Positions 9,727-18,538 of a stretch of DNA of 64,000 bases are shown here, one piece after another; within the stretch, counting starts at the first letter, position 1; the number at the start of each line of letters is the position of its first letter. Under the pieces are notes generated by a model. That model ran no database searches and was not told the DNA's origin. It saw nothing but the letters and a program-made list of their open reading frames with translations. This DNA comes from Tamlana sp. 2_MG-2023 (GTDB taxonomy: Bacteria; Bacteroidota; Bacteroidia; Flavobacteriales; Flavobacteriaceae). The position numbers and the translations under genes are program-made. The DNA is taken from assembly GCF_030548465.1 (NCBI RefSeq), contig NZ_JAUOSF010000004.1:400849-464848 (forward strand), written 5' to 3'.

Positions 9727-9760
9727 TACCCTCAATGTTAAGTTGAGGGTATTTTTTTTT
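9727..9760 (+). terminator. Rho-independent terminator after csbD-like gene
   Basis: Perfect 9-base arms TACCCTCAA at 9727-9735 and TTGAGGGTA at 9743-9751, a 7-base loop, and nine T directly after. It ends the csbD-like transcript just before the convergent BrkB gene. Confidence 0.9.
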
Positions 9761-9807
9761 ACATAAATTTAAAGTAATCTTACCTAAAAACCCCGTTGGC
9801 TAAGAAC

Positions 9808-10698
9808 TCATTTACCATCAGGAATTCCATGTCCGTACCTTTTAGCATAAACATAAGTAAACTCGGCTCCAAAAAATAAAATTAAGCAAGAATAAGATAC
9901 CCAAAGCAATATCAAAACAATAGTTCCTGCCGCCCCATAAGTAGAACCTGGATTTGCTTTACCTAAATAGAGTCCTAAAAGAAATTCACCAAAAACAAAT
10001 AGTATGGCAGTAATTAATCCGCCAACCCAAACTGTTTTCCACCTAATGCGCACATCGGGTAAGTATCTAAAAATCAATGCAAACAATACAGTAATAATAG
10101 AAATAGAAACCAAAACATCAAATACAAAGGCAATATAAACCACAAATTCAGGAAATATGCTTTGTATATAATTATTTAGGGATGAAATCGCTGTTGTTAC
10201 TAAGAAACTTATTAGTAACAAGAAACCAATAACTAAAATAAAAGCAAAACTTCTTGTACGGTCTAGCAACATTTTAGTGAAACCTGACTTATTATTAGGG
10301 TCAATATCCCAAATTTGATTAAGTGATAATTGTAAATGATAAAACACTCCTGTTGCACCAAACAACAAGGTAGCTACACCTATTATGGTAGCCATAGTGC
10401 TTTTTTCTTTGTTTTGGGTTTCAATCATCATGGTTCTAATAGAATCTGCTGCATCATGTCCCAAAGCACTGGAAATCTCACTAGTTAACTGCCCTTGAAC
10501 AATTTCGGCGCCCCAAACGGAACCTACCAAGTTCACAATGATAACTAAAAGCCCAGGCATAGAAAGCACTGCATAATAAGCTACAACAGCACTCAGTCGA
10601 AAAGGATCATCGGCACTCCAATTCTTGTAAGTCTCGACAATAAGCGAGGGTAAATCTTTAATCTTAAATGTATTATTGGTTGCGCGTGTTTGAGTCAT
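9808..10698 (-). CDS. YihY/virulence factor BrkB family membrane protein
   Basis: Inner-membrane protein of 296 residues with six hydrophobic helices and the YihY/BrkB family pattern: an N-terminal FRLSAVVAYYAVLSMPGLL segment, GVFYHLQLSLNQIW after the second helix, and GAAGTIVLILLWVSYSCLILFFGAEFT near the end. The family was once called ribonuclease BN and complement resistance factor, both now doubtful; the true function is not settled. Its start is 3 bases beyond the stop of the flavin oxidoreductase gene upstream, so the two are co-transcribed leftward. Confidence 0.93.
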   Translation of the reverse strand: MTQTRATNNTFKIKDLPSLIVETYKNWSADDPFRLSAVVAYYAVLSMPGLLVIIVNLVGSVWGAEIVQGQLTSEISSALGHDAADSIRTMMIETQNKEKSTMATIIGVATLLFGATGVFYHLQLSLNQIWDIDPNNKSGFTKMLLDRTRSFAFILVIGFLLLISFLVTTAISSLNNYIQSIFPEFVVYIAFVFDVLVSISIITVLFALIFRYLPDVRIRWKTVWVGGLITAILFVFGEFLLGLYLGKANPGSTYGAAGTIVLILLWVSYSCLILFFGAEFTYVYAKRYGHGIPDGK

Positions 10699-10701
10699 CT
10701 A

Positions 10702-12042
10702 TTACAACATATATTTTACATCATTAGACCATGAAGGATAGATAAAAATCATCTTTTTCACAGCCTCAGTGGTTAATTTTAAATTAATAGCCAAGGTAAA
10801 TAAATTGATGGTTTCAGCCGCTTGAGGTCCTAGAATGTGCGCTCCAACAATTTCATTAGTACGCTCATTAATAATAATTTTATAACCGTAAGCTTTTTCA
10901 TTACTACGCTTCACATTATACCATTTTGAAGGAAATTCATGCTTCACAATAACATTTTTATATCTTTTTTTAGCTTCGGCTTCAGATAAACCAACCATAG
11001 CCAAATTTGGAATTGTGAATACTGCTGAAGGCACAAGTGGCACATCTATTTCTTCCTTATTGCCATTTATAATATTATCTGAAACCACCTTAGCTTCTAT
11101 ACTCGACAAAGGCGTCAATGGGACACTATGACTAGAAACATCACCACAAGCATAAACATCATCATTTGAAGTACTTTGTAGGTATTTATTAACGGTCACA
11201 CCCTTTTCTGAAAACGTCACCTCTCCTTTATCTAGGTTTAGTGCATCAATTGCCGGTACTCTTCCGGCGGTATTAAAAATTAAGCGCGCCTTTATTTTCT
11301 CATTACTGTTTCCTTGTTTATAATTGACACGGTAATTTTTACTAAGCTTCTCAATGTTTTTTATTTCTGAATTGAAAATAAATTTGATCCCCATTTCTTC
11401 TGAAGCTCTAACTAGTTCTGAAGCCAAATCGGCATCAAAGGCATCTAAAGCACGCTCCCCGCGATCTATAACAGTCACTTTACTCCCATATCTGGCCGCC
11501 ATGTGTGCAAATTCCAGACCTACATACCCTGCTCCAATAAAAATCATGCTTTTAGGCATTTTTTTCAGCTTTAGGAAATCATCACTGGTTCGAAGAAACT
11601 TAGCGCCATCTAAATCCAACGACCTCGGAATTTGTCCCGTAGCAATCACTATCTTTTTTGCTTTAATAGTTTTCCCTTCTACCAAAAGCGTGTTTTTATC
11701 AAGAAACTTGGGCGATTGATGGTAAAGTTCAACCCCTAAATCCTTTAATTTGTTCTCGATTCCAGGCGGAACTTTATCGGTAAATCTCTTCTTAAATTTC
11801 TGATTTTTTTTCCAACTCAATTTGGGTAGTTTAGCAATACCTTTGCCTTCTAGATTTTCGGCAAGATCGTAAACCTCAGTAGGCCCCATCACTATTTTTT
11901 TAGGGTCACAACCTCTATTGGCACAGGTGCCTCCATATTCGCGATTATCGGCAATAGCCACAGTTAACCCAGCTTGGGCACAAGTTTTAGCAACATAGCG
12001 TCCTGCTACTCCACTGCCTATTATAAAAACATCATATTCCAT
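10702..12042 (-). CDS. FAD/NAD(P) oxidoreductase of the glutathione reductase family
   Basis: Flavoprotein of 446 residues in the class I pyridine nucleotide-disulfide oxidoreductase family. It shows the FAD loop (IIGSGVAGRYVA), the redox pair Cys40-X4-Cys45 in GGTCANRGC, the NAD(P) loop GAGYVGLEFAHMA and the second FAD motif DVYACGDV. The C-terminal dimer domain ends YPSWSNDVKYML, so the usual His-Glu catalytic dyad (HPTxSEE) is replaced: Tyr435 stands where His is expected. This places it in a branch whose substrate is unknown, not in true glutathione, mercuric or lipoamide reductases. It heads a leftward pair with the BrkB gene. Confidence 0.9.
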   Translation of the reverse strand: MEYDVFIIGSGVAGRYVAKTCAQAGLTVAIADNREYGGTCANRGCDPKKIVMGPTEVYDLAENLEGKGIAKLPKLSWKKNQKFKKRFTDKVPPGIENKLKDLGVELYHQSPKFLDKNTLLVEGKTIKAKKIVIATGQIPRSLDLDGAKFLRTSDDFLKLKKMPKSMIFIGAGYVGLEFAHMAARYGSKVTVIDRGERALDAFDADLASELVRASEEMGIKFIFNSEIKNIEKLSKNYRVNYKQGNSNEKIKARLIFNTAGRVPAIDALNLDKGEVTFSEKGVTVNKYLQSTSNDDVYACGDVSSHSVPLTPLSSIEAKVVSDNIINGNKEEIDVPLVPSAVFTIPNLAMVGLSEAEAKKRYKNVIVKHEFPSKWYNVKRSNEKAYGYKIIINERTNEIVGAHILGPQAAETINLFTLAINLKLTTEAVKKMIFIYPSWSNDVKYML

Positions 12043-12120
12043 AAATTTAAAGGTAAGATGTTCTGTTGTTAGTCCTTAACTCAAACACAGTTAAATCTAA
12101 CTTGATAAGATGGTCTAAGG

Positions 12121-13128
12121 TTATTTAGATTTCTCGAAAGGTAGCTTCAGTTTTTTATTTGAATTTATGCGATAACCAAATGAAATTTTGGCTTTGGTAT
12201 TTCCAAAAAGATAGTTAAGACCATCATTTAAACGCGTTGTGTAAAGCCCATTTCCGTAGGTTAAAGTCACATAAAAACGTTTATAAGCATAACCAACACC
12301 TGCATTATAATCTAATTTATATAGCAAGGGATTATCAACTTTCTGTTTACCAGAATCGTTGTAGGCTGACTTTGACATTAATCCAATACCCGGAGTTATA
12401 TCCAAATTAATAAAAAAGTTCGCTGGAAGCACAAAAACGGAAATAACCCCTGCTGAAACACCAAGACCTAAGCCTTTAAACTTATTAAGTTGTTTATTTT
12501 CATCAAAATCGCTTTCAATAGGAACAACAGTATCGTCACCTGAAAACTTATCGTAAACCATAAAACCACCAACACCAAAGGTTATAAAATGTTTTTTTTC
12601 TTCTTTAATTAGACCAGCTCTTAAAGTCGCTCTAGAAAAAGAGAGTTTTTCAAAAGTATATAAGTAATTAAGGCCCATAGAAAAGGACTCAATATCATCT
12701 CTAAAAAATTCAGGTTTACCAAAGTTATTTTCAACATTAAAACCTGAATAATGCTGAACATATAAACCAACCAAATTGTGATCTCCAACAATCACAGCAC
12801 CTTGCATATCGAAACGCTTCGTTGGGTTTTCCCTTTCTCCACTTAAATTAATAGCGATATCTATTATTGCTTTACTGGTTCCTAAACCAACCCCTATGCC
12901 TGGGCTACTATTAGGTTTAAAAGATAATTTATCATCACTATCAACTAAATTAAAACTTTGCCCTTTATAGTTAGTAAACAACCTAATAGACCAATTATTG
13001 ATATCCCTATCAATAAGTAAAGTATCAATTACCTGCGTTGCGTTTAAGGAATCTAAACGCCTTGTTTTTTGAGCATAGGCAGCTAGGCTGACACATAAAA
13101 AACAAATAATAAGAGATTTTTTCAGCAT
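12121..13128 (-). CDS. DUF4421 family secreted protein, probable outer-membrane barrel
   Basis: Exported protein of 335 residues with a signal peptide cut near AYA-QK (residues 18-20). The rest is built of alternating strands rich in Gly, Tyr and Phe with regular turn motifs (GIGVGLGTSKA, VIVGDHNLVGLYVQHY), as expected for an outer-membrane beta barrel, and the GTSKAIIDIAINLSG segment fits the Bacteroidota DUF4421 family. No function is known for that family. It is leftward, 78 bases upstream of the flavin oxidoreductase gene, and has its own good promoter. Confidence 0.75.
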   Translation of the reverse strand: MLKKSLIICFLCVSLAAYAQKTRRLDSLNATQVIDTLLIDRDINNWSIRLFTNYKGQSFNLVDSDDKLSFKPNSSPGIGVGLGTSKAIIDIAINLSGERENPTKRFDMQGAVIVGDHNLVGLYVQHYSGFNVENNFGKPEFFRDDIESFSMGLNYLYTFEKLSFSRATLRAGLIKEEKKHFITFGVGGFMVYDKFSGDDTVVPIESDFDENKQLNKFKGLGLGVSAGVISVFVLPANFFINLDITPGIGLMSKSAYNDSGKQKVDNPLLYKLDYNAGVGYAYKRFYVTLTYGNGLYTTRLNDGLNYLFGNTKAKISFGYRINSNKKLKLPFEKSK

Positions 13129-13503
13129 AAAGATTAAAGATAATCATTTAAATATTGAATGAATTTAATGTAATTCTAAAATAAATTCAAATTTACCATA
13201 AATCTATTCTACTCTACAAAATTAGGTCTAACTTATTCTAAATCCTTCCTCTATCGATTTTTTTTATGACTAATTAACTAGCATCTTACACCCTCCTTCT
13301 AAAAATAAATATTGTATTGTGTATCTTGTGCTTTATTAATAGTGCCTGAACTCAGATTTTCTTAATAAATTGTATTTTTAATTCTGTATTGAGAATCAAA
13401 ACGCTTTATTTCGAAACTGAACACCTCATTATAAGCTAGGTTGGATTTAAAAAAGAGAAATATTACAGCATAACAATAAAAACTATTAAAATAAAACAAA
13501 AAT
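13129..13503. other. Intergenic region between divergent genes
   Basis: 375 AT-rich bases between the leftward DUF4421 gene and the rightward KDG kinase gene. Apart from the leftward promoter at 13188-13219 I see no gene, hairpin or repeat; the promoter for the kinase gene must lie here but shows no clear consensus. Confidence 0.6.
13188..13219 (-). promoter_or_regulatory. Bacteroidota-type promoter for the DUF4421 gene
   Basis: Read on the minus strand, TTG at 13219-13217, 21 bases, then TAAATTTG at 13195-13188. This fits the Bacteroidota -33/-7 consensus (TTG, 17-23 bases, TAnnTTTG) and lies about 60 bases before the ATG. Confidence 0.6.
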
Positions 13504-14508
13504 ATGGCTAAAAAACTGGTAACATTTGGAGAAGTAATGATGCGTTTATCACCTCCTGGATATTTAAAGTTTTCACAAGCAAATTCGTTTGATCTTGTTT
13601 ATGGTGGTGGTGAGGCTAACGTCGCTATTTCATGTGCATACTTAGGCATGAAAGCGGCTCACATGACACGATTTCCTGACAATGCCTTAGGAAAAGCCGC
13701 AACTCAATTTTTACGTAAAAACTGGTTGAGTAGCGATCAAATAATTTATGGCGATAATAAGCTAGGCATGTATTTTCTTGAAAAAGGTGCCGTACACAGA
13801 CCAAGTGTCGTGGTTTATGAAAGAGAAGGCTCTGCTTTTTCATTAATACAACCTGGTATGATTGATTGGGAAGATGTTCTAAAAGACGCCGATTGGTTTC
13901 ACTGGACTGGCATTACTCCTGCCATTTCAGAAGGTGCTGCTTTGTCTTGCTTAGAAGCTATTAAAACAGCCAACAAAATGGGGATTATGGTTTCAGGCGA
14001 TATTAATTCACGAAAAAACATGTGGAAATACGGACAAACTATGCAAGAAGTGATGCCTAAACTGGTAGAACACTGTGACATTGTGATTTCGAGTCCGCGA
14101 GGTATCAATGAAATGTTTGGCTTAGGTGAAGTAGGCGGAAAACTTAAGGACTCAGCAAAAGAACTTATGAAAGCTTATCCTAGAATCAAAAAGGTTGTTG
14201 GTAAGAAAAGAAAATCTGTAAGTGCTTCTGAACAGGAAATACAAGGACGCATGTGGACGGGCACTGAATACATTAAAACGGAAACCTTAAATATTTCTCA
14301 TGTTATTGACCGCGTTGGTACTGGTGATGCCTTTGCTGCTGGTTTAATTTATGGCTTGTTACATTATGATACTGACATGGAAGCGCTTGATTTTGCTACA
14401 GCCGCTTGTGCCTTAAAACACACCGTGATGGGTGATGTGAATATGGTGTCTTTAGAAAACATTACCAGCCTTATGGACGGTAATACTTCGGGGGCATTGA
14501 AGCGGTAG
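13504..14508 (+). CDS. kdgK: 2-dehydro-3-deoxygluconokinase (PfkB family)
   Basis: Cytoplasmic sugar kinase that phosphorylates KDG to KDPG, feeding the Entner-Doudoroff aldolase; in marine flavobacteria KDG comes from alginate or pectin. The 334-residue protein begins KLVTFGEVMMRLSPPG, has the substrate loop YGGGEANVAISCA, and ends with the PfkB signature DRVGTGDAFAAGL, whose Asp is the catalytic base. The full pattern (FLEKGAVHRPSVVVYER) is that of KDG kinases rather than ribokinase or fructokinase. It is unusual that no KDPG aldolase, isomerase or lyase gene is next to it: it stands alone between its own intergenic region and a terminator. Confidence 0.9.
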   Translation: MAKKLVTFGEVMMRLSPPGYLKFSQANSFDLVYGGGEANVAISCAYLGMKAAHMTRFPDNALGKAATQFLRKNWLSSDQIIYGDNKLGMYFLEKGAVHRPSVVVYEREGSAFSLIQPGMIDWEDVLKDADWFHWTGITPAISEGAALSCLEAIKTANKMGIMVSGDINSRKNMWKYGQTMQEVMPKLVEHCDIVISSPRGINEMFGLGEVGGKLKDSAKELMKAYPRIKKVVGKKRKSVSASEQEIQGRMWTGTEYIKTETLNISHVIDRVGTGDAFAAGLIYGLLHYDTDMEALDFATAACALKHTVMGDVNMVSLENITSLMDGNTSGALKR

Positions 14509-14554
14509 TTTGAGTAATTCAATCCCGAATTACCTTAATGAAATAAGATTATAA

Positions 14555-14592
14555 AAACTCCAATGTTCAAAATGAGCATTGGAGTTTTTTTC
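14555..14592 (+). terminator. Rho-independent terminator after kdgK
   Basis: Arms AAACTCCAATG (14555-14565) and CATTGGAGTTT (14577-14587) with an 11-base loop and a T run, about 45 bases after the kdgK stop. Confidence 0.9.
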
Positions 14593-14692
14593 TAGAAGCT
14601 CATGTTTCTCTAGATTGCTCGCTCCAATTTAAAAACACAATACTTACTTAAACAACAGACATTTATTAGTTATAAACACCATTATATTTCCC

Positions 14693-14700
14693 TATATTTG
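14693..14700 (+). promoter_or_regulatory. Probable -7 box (TATATTTG) for the DUF3302 operon
   Basis: TATATTTG matches TAnnTTTG exactly and lies 16 bases before the ATG of the DUF3302 gene. No good TTG is found 19-21 bases upstream (a TTA-rich stretch is there), so the call rests on the -7 box alone. Confidence 0.4.
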
Positions 14701-14716
14701 TGTAAAACCACCAAGC

Positions 14717-15163
14717 ATGAATCCATATCCCTCCAAGAAGTTCCGCATTAGTGTTTTATTTTTTTTACTTCCCCTTTTTGTCTTAGCTAAAGAACATGAA
14801 AGCGGATTTGAAGATTCCGTTGCTGAAGTTATTAGCTGGGTAGCACTTATAATAGCTCCAATTGCATGTATTGGTTTATTCCTTTTTGTTCACGTACTTC
14901 CTGAACGCGTTGCAGAAAAGAGAAATCACCCTCAAGCAGAAGCTATAAAAATATTATGCATTCTATCTTTATTTTTTGGCGGCTTGCTTTGGCCTTTAGC
15001 CTGGTTATGGGCTTATAGCAAACCTGTTTTCTACAAAATGGCCTATGGCACCGATAAAGGCGATTATCATGAGCCTACTATAAAAGAGTTTAAAGAACAA
15101 AATCAACCTCAGCCTGACGCACCCCAAAACACCCCTGAACAGCCAGAAAACAAAAACCAATAA
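14717..15163 (+). CDS. DUF3302 inner-membrane protein (YiaW-like)
   Basis: Small membrane protein of 148 residues. It has an N-terminal hydrophobic segment that may be a signal peptide, membrane helices at about 37-60 and 78-98 with the conserved FGGLLWPLAWLWAYSKP stretch, and a Pro/Gln-rich C-terminal tail. E. coli yiaW (DUF3302) sits beside yiaV, an HlyD-type protein, and the same pair is seen here, with the HlyD gene 23 bases downstream. The role of DUF3302 is unknown; a structural or assembly partner of the HlyD protein is the likeliest guess. First gene of a three-gene rightward operon. Confidence 0.85.
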   Translation: MNPYPSKKFRISVLFFLLPLFVLAKEHESGFEDSVAEVISWVALIIAPIACIGLFLFVHVLPERVAEKRNHPQAEAIKILCILSLFFGGLLWPLAWLWAYSKPVFYKMAYGTDKGDYHEPTIKEFKEQNQPQPDAPQNTPEQPENKNQ

Positions 15164-15186
15164 CCACCCTCTAAAACATAAAATAA

Positions 15187-16368
15187 ATGGAAATATTATT
15201 ACTTCTTATTTATAGCGGTATTGTATGGCTTATCTTTTTTAAGTTTAAATTATTACCATGGAACACTATAACCCAAGTTATTGTTTACATTATTCCGGTT
15301 GTAGCCATTACAATGCTCATTCTTTTACTTAATATTTTCGCACCCTCATCTCACGATGTTCGTGTTATGAATTACAATGTTTCAGTGGTTCCTGCGGTTA
15401 CTGGTCTGGTTACAGAAGTTCCAATTGAGCCCAATCAACATGTAAAAAAAGGGGAAGTCTTATTCAAAATTGACCCAGAACCATTCAAACTTCAAGTTAA
15501 TAATCTTAAATCTAGAATCCCTTTATTAGAAGCTAAAGTAGTGAGTGCTAAAGCTTACGACAGAGAACTCGAAGATCAAATCTCAACGGCAAGCAATAGA
15601 ATTCAAGTTATAGATGCGCAACTCGACTTAGCAATTAAAAGACAGCAACAAACTAAAGAATTAGCCGATTTAGGTGCAGGCTCCAAATTCGATTACGAAC
15701 AAGCACAAGCCAACCTCAGCAATTTACAAGCACAAAGAGCAGTTGCTCAATCGGAGAAATCTCAATATTTACAAAAAGTTTCAGCCGTTTCTTCGGAAGG
15801 TGAATTATCTGAAATCACACAAGCTAGAGCAGACCTCGAGCAAGCAAAAGCACAACTGAAAGAAGCACAGTGGCGTTTAGATCAAACCGTATACCGAGCC
15901 CCTGCTGATGGTCGGGTGGTTAATTTACAATTACGACCAGGCGCTATGGCCGTTCAATTTCCTATTACACCAGTTTTAACTTTTATTGAAGACGAGCAAT
16001 GGCTTATTGCCTTGTATAAACAAAATGAAATTAGATATGTTCAAGATGGCGACCCAGCCGAAGTCGCTCTAAAAACATATCCTAACAGAATTATTAAATG
16101 TGAAGTAGACCATATCGTTTGGGCCAATGCGCAAGGCCAATTAACCGTTAGCGGAAAATTACCAGACACTCAAGAAACACATTTTGAAGAAGGCCGATTT
16201 GCTGTAAGATTGAAGGTTTCTGATGCAGATAAAGACTTATTTCTAGCACCTGGCGCTGTAGGTATGGGTGCTATATATACTGAAAAAGGCAGCATCATTC
16301 ATTTGGTTAGAAAGGTTATTATTCGAGTAGGCACGAAACTAGATTGGGTAGTCCCTAAACTACATTAG
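15187..16368 (+). CDS. HlyD family periplasmic adaptor (YiaV/EmrA-like membrane fusion protein)
   Basis: Membrane fusion protein of 393 residues that should bridge the inner membrane to an outer-membrane TolC-like channel. Two N-terminal membrane helices (about 3-20 and 30-50) precede the barrel half VPAVTGLVTEVPIEPNQHVK with KKGEVLFKIDP, the standard lipoyl start, a long coiled coil at about 105-230, and the second lipoyl half (YRAPADGRVVNL). The double N-terminal helix and order fit E. coli YiaV. The DUF3302 gene precedes it and a TolC-like gene begins 2 bases after its stop, but no ABC, MFS or RND pump gene is in the operon. Confidence 0.92.
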   Translation: MEILLLLIYSGIVWLIFFKFKLLPWNTITQVIVYIIPVVAITMLILLLNIFAPSSHDVRVMNYNVSVVPAVTGLVTEVPIEPNQHVKKGEVLFKIDPEPFKLQVNNLKSRIPLLEAKVVSAKAYDRELEDQISTASNRIQVIDAQLDLAIKRQQQTKELADLGAGSKFDYEQAQANLSNLQAQRAVAQSEKSQYLQKVSAVSSEGELSEITQARADLEQAKAQLKEAQWRLDQTVYRAPADGRVVNLQLRPGAMAVQFPITPVLTFIEDEQWLIALYKQNEIRYVQDGDPAEVALKTYPNRIIKCEVDHIVWANAQGQLTVSGKLPDTQETHFEEGRFAVRLKVSDADKDLFLAPGAVGMGAIYTEKGSIIHLVRKVIIRVGTKLDWVVPKLH

Positions 16369-16370
16369 GC

Positions 16371-17762
16371 ATGAAAGACTATTTTAGAAACATCTTTTGG
16401 TTGATTATCCTCTCGCTAAGTCTTGGCGTAACACAAAGTTGTGCTGTTAAAGCGCCTACTTCTGGAGAAAAATTTCAAGAGGAAGCCTTTGCCAATTTCA
16501 TTCTGCCTTCAACTTGGCAAAATAGCATAGACACAACCGCTGTAAAAGACAATTGGCTAAGCACTTTTAACGACCCTATTTTAGATACCTTAGTCAAAGA
16601 AGCTCTAGTATTTAATCCTGACTTACGCATAAGTAGTGCTCGAATAGAAGAAGCTCATGGTTATGTGAATGTCGCCCAAGCTGCATTACGCCCAGCACTT
16701 TCAATTTTAGGAAGAGAAACAACCAAGCTAGGCGGGAATCTCGGCGGCGGACTAAATGGCGCCGTTTTTTCAGCATCATGGGAAATTGATATCTGGGGAA
16801 AACTACGCAATGCTAGAAATGCAGCGGAAGCTAATTTAGCCGCAACACAAAGTGAATATTCTTTTGCCCAACTCTCGATTGCAGCAAACGTGACAAGATC
16901 TTACTTTTTGGCTTCTGAAAACTATTTACAATTACAACTTGCTGAACAGATGATTACATCGTCTGAAAACCTAAAAACCATTTCGCAACAAAGAGTCGAT
17001 ATAGGCATTGGTACAGAAATAGATGTTGTCATGTCTAATGCTAATTTAAACACCCTCAAGGATGCGCACAAAAAATTAGAATTGTCTTATAACAACCAAT
17101 TACGAGCCCTAGAGTTGCTACTAGGCAGATATCCGCACGCTGAAATAGCCGTAAAAAACCAACTCATTGATATTAATTCTCAAACCCCTACTGGAATCCC
17201 TTTGCAACTTTTAGAACGTAGACCAGATGTTTTAGCAGCACAACAACAATTTAATGCGGCCTTCTATCGCGTAGGCGAAGCCAATGCGGCAAAATTACCA
17301 AGTCTTAGCTTAACCGCTGGTTTTGGGGTGTTAGATAGCCCTTTAATACAACTCACCGATGATTTTTCTAACCCCATTAGAAGTATTGGCGGCGAATTAA
17401 TAGCCCCAGTTTATATGGGTGGTCAATTAAACGCCAATGTTTACATAAGAACAGCTCAACAAAAACAGGCTGTTGAAAATTACGCAAAAACAGTTCTATA
17501 CGCTATGAACGATGTTGAAAGCACTTTAGATGCTGTAAAAATTATTGACGAACGTGAGCATTTTATTTTGGAAGCCACAAACAGTAACCAACGTGCCTTT
17601 GAACTGGAAGAAATCCGCTTCAAAGTTGGAAAAAGTGACATGAGAGATCTTCTTGATCAACAAATGGATTTGTATCAAACGCAAACCGATTTACTTCACA
17701 TTCAAACGCAAAAAATCATTCAGCGTATTAATCTTTTTGTAGCCTTGGGAGGAAGCTTTTAG
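16371..17762 (+). CDS. Outer-membrane efflux lipoprotein (TolC/OprM/NodT type)
   Basis: TolC-family outer-membrane channel, 463 residues. The N-terminal lipobox ends at Cys24 (VTQSC), as in the NodT/OprM branch. Two repeated outer membrane efflux domains are visible, the first with ARIEEAHGYVNVAQAALRP and SWEIDIWGKLRNARN, the second with LLERRPDVLAAQQQFNAA and APVYMGGQLNANV; the RPDV/RRPDV motif is diagnostic. Together with the HlyD protein 2 bases upstream it would form the periplasmic and outer part of a tripartite exporter. The inner-membrane motor must be encoded elsewhere or the pair works with DUF3302 alone. Last gene of the operon. Confidence 0.93.
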   Translation: MKDYFRNIFWLIILSLSLGVTQSCAVKAPTSGEKFQEEAFANFILPSTWQNSIDTTAVKDNWLSTFNDPILDTLVKEALVFNPDLRISSARIEEAHGYVNVAQAALRPALSILGRETTKLGGNLGGGLNGAVFSASWEIDIWGKLRNARNAAEANLAATQSEYSFAQLSIAANVTRSYFLASENYLQLQLAEQMITSSENLKTISQQRVDIGIGTEIDVVMSNANLNTLKDAHKKLELSYNNQLRALELLLGRYPHAEIAVKNQLIDINSQTPTGIPLQLLERRPDVLAAQQQFNAAFYRVGEANAAKLPSLSLTAGFGVLDSPLIQLTDDFSNPIRSIGGELIAPVYMGGQLNANVYIRTAQQKQAVENYAKTVLYAMNDVESTLDAVKIIDEREHFILEATNSNQRAFELEEIRFKVGKSDMRDLLDQQMDLYQTQTDLLHIQTQKIIQRINLFVALGGSF

Positions 17763-18538
17763 AATCAATAGCTTACCCATATCTAAATATAATACATCAT
17801 CACTATTAACAACAGTAACTAAAAATTCACGAAAGATCATTCCTTCGCCTAAGAAAACAGGACATAACAAGGAGAAACATTAAAACTGTCTTCACCTAAT
17901 TAATGATCTCTTTTTTAATCTACTTTCTTCCATCAATTTAAAAAACAAAACGCCTACCAAGATATAAACATTCGTACAAATTTTGCGTCTACCGCATGAT
18001 AACCAGATATGACTATCATATGTGCATCCGGAGAATGCTTAAGCAAGCCTACTTTTTTTGTAACCTATCTACAAAATAATTAATTTAACATAAGAATTAC
18101 GTGAAGAACTAAATTTAATCTAAATCAAAAGATTTAAAAAATACGCCAACATGAACATCATTAAACAGAGCGATCTAGAATACAATCATAAATTCTTTTT
18201 TTTCATGAATGACATTAGTTTTCCAAAATATGAATAAAATAAACTTACGTGAATCTATGAGCAAGAAGAAAAAACAGAATAAGCCCCTATCAGATAAGTA
18301 AAAAGACTTCCAAGGAAGTTTATTAGATGAATTCATTCCTTTTTAATACTCTAATCTCACGAACAATAAGATAGTTTTACATAAAATGTTAAAAAATAAA
18401 AAAAATAAAAAAAAAATTAACATTTTAATTTAAAATTGTATTTTAGATTACCCTTATCATCCATGATAATTTACATATTATTATTGTGTTTGGCAGGAAT
18501 TTTTTATAAAACTATCATAACCCCTCAATAGTATAGTA
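17763..18538. other. Long gene-poor intergenic region
   Basis: 776 AT-rich bases between two rightward units, far longer than other gaps here. It contains a 10-base palindrome TGCTTAAGCA (about 18036-18045), long A tracts at 18390-18417, and two tiny open frames: 18151-18237 (28 residues) and 18257-18346, the latter reading through one TAA as 14 plus 14 residues and rich in Lys at its start. No family is recognisable, so a decayed gene, a small peptide gene or a long regulatory leader for the DUF1254 operon are all possible. No clear promoter consensus was found. Confidence 0.5.
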
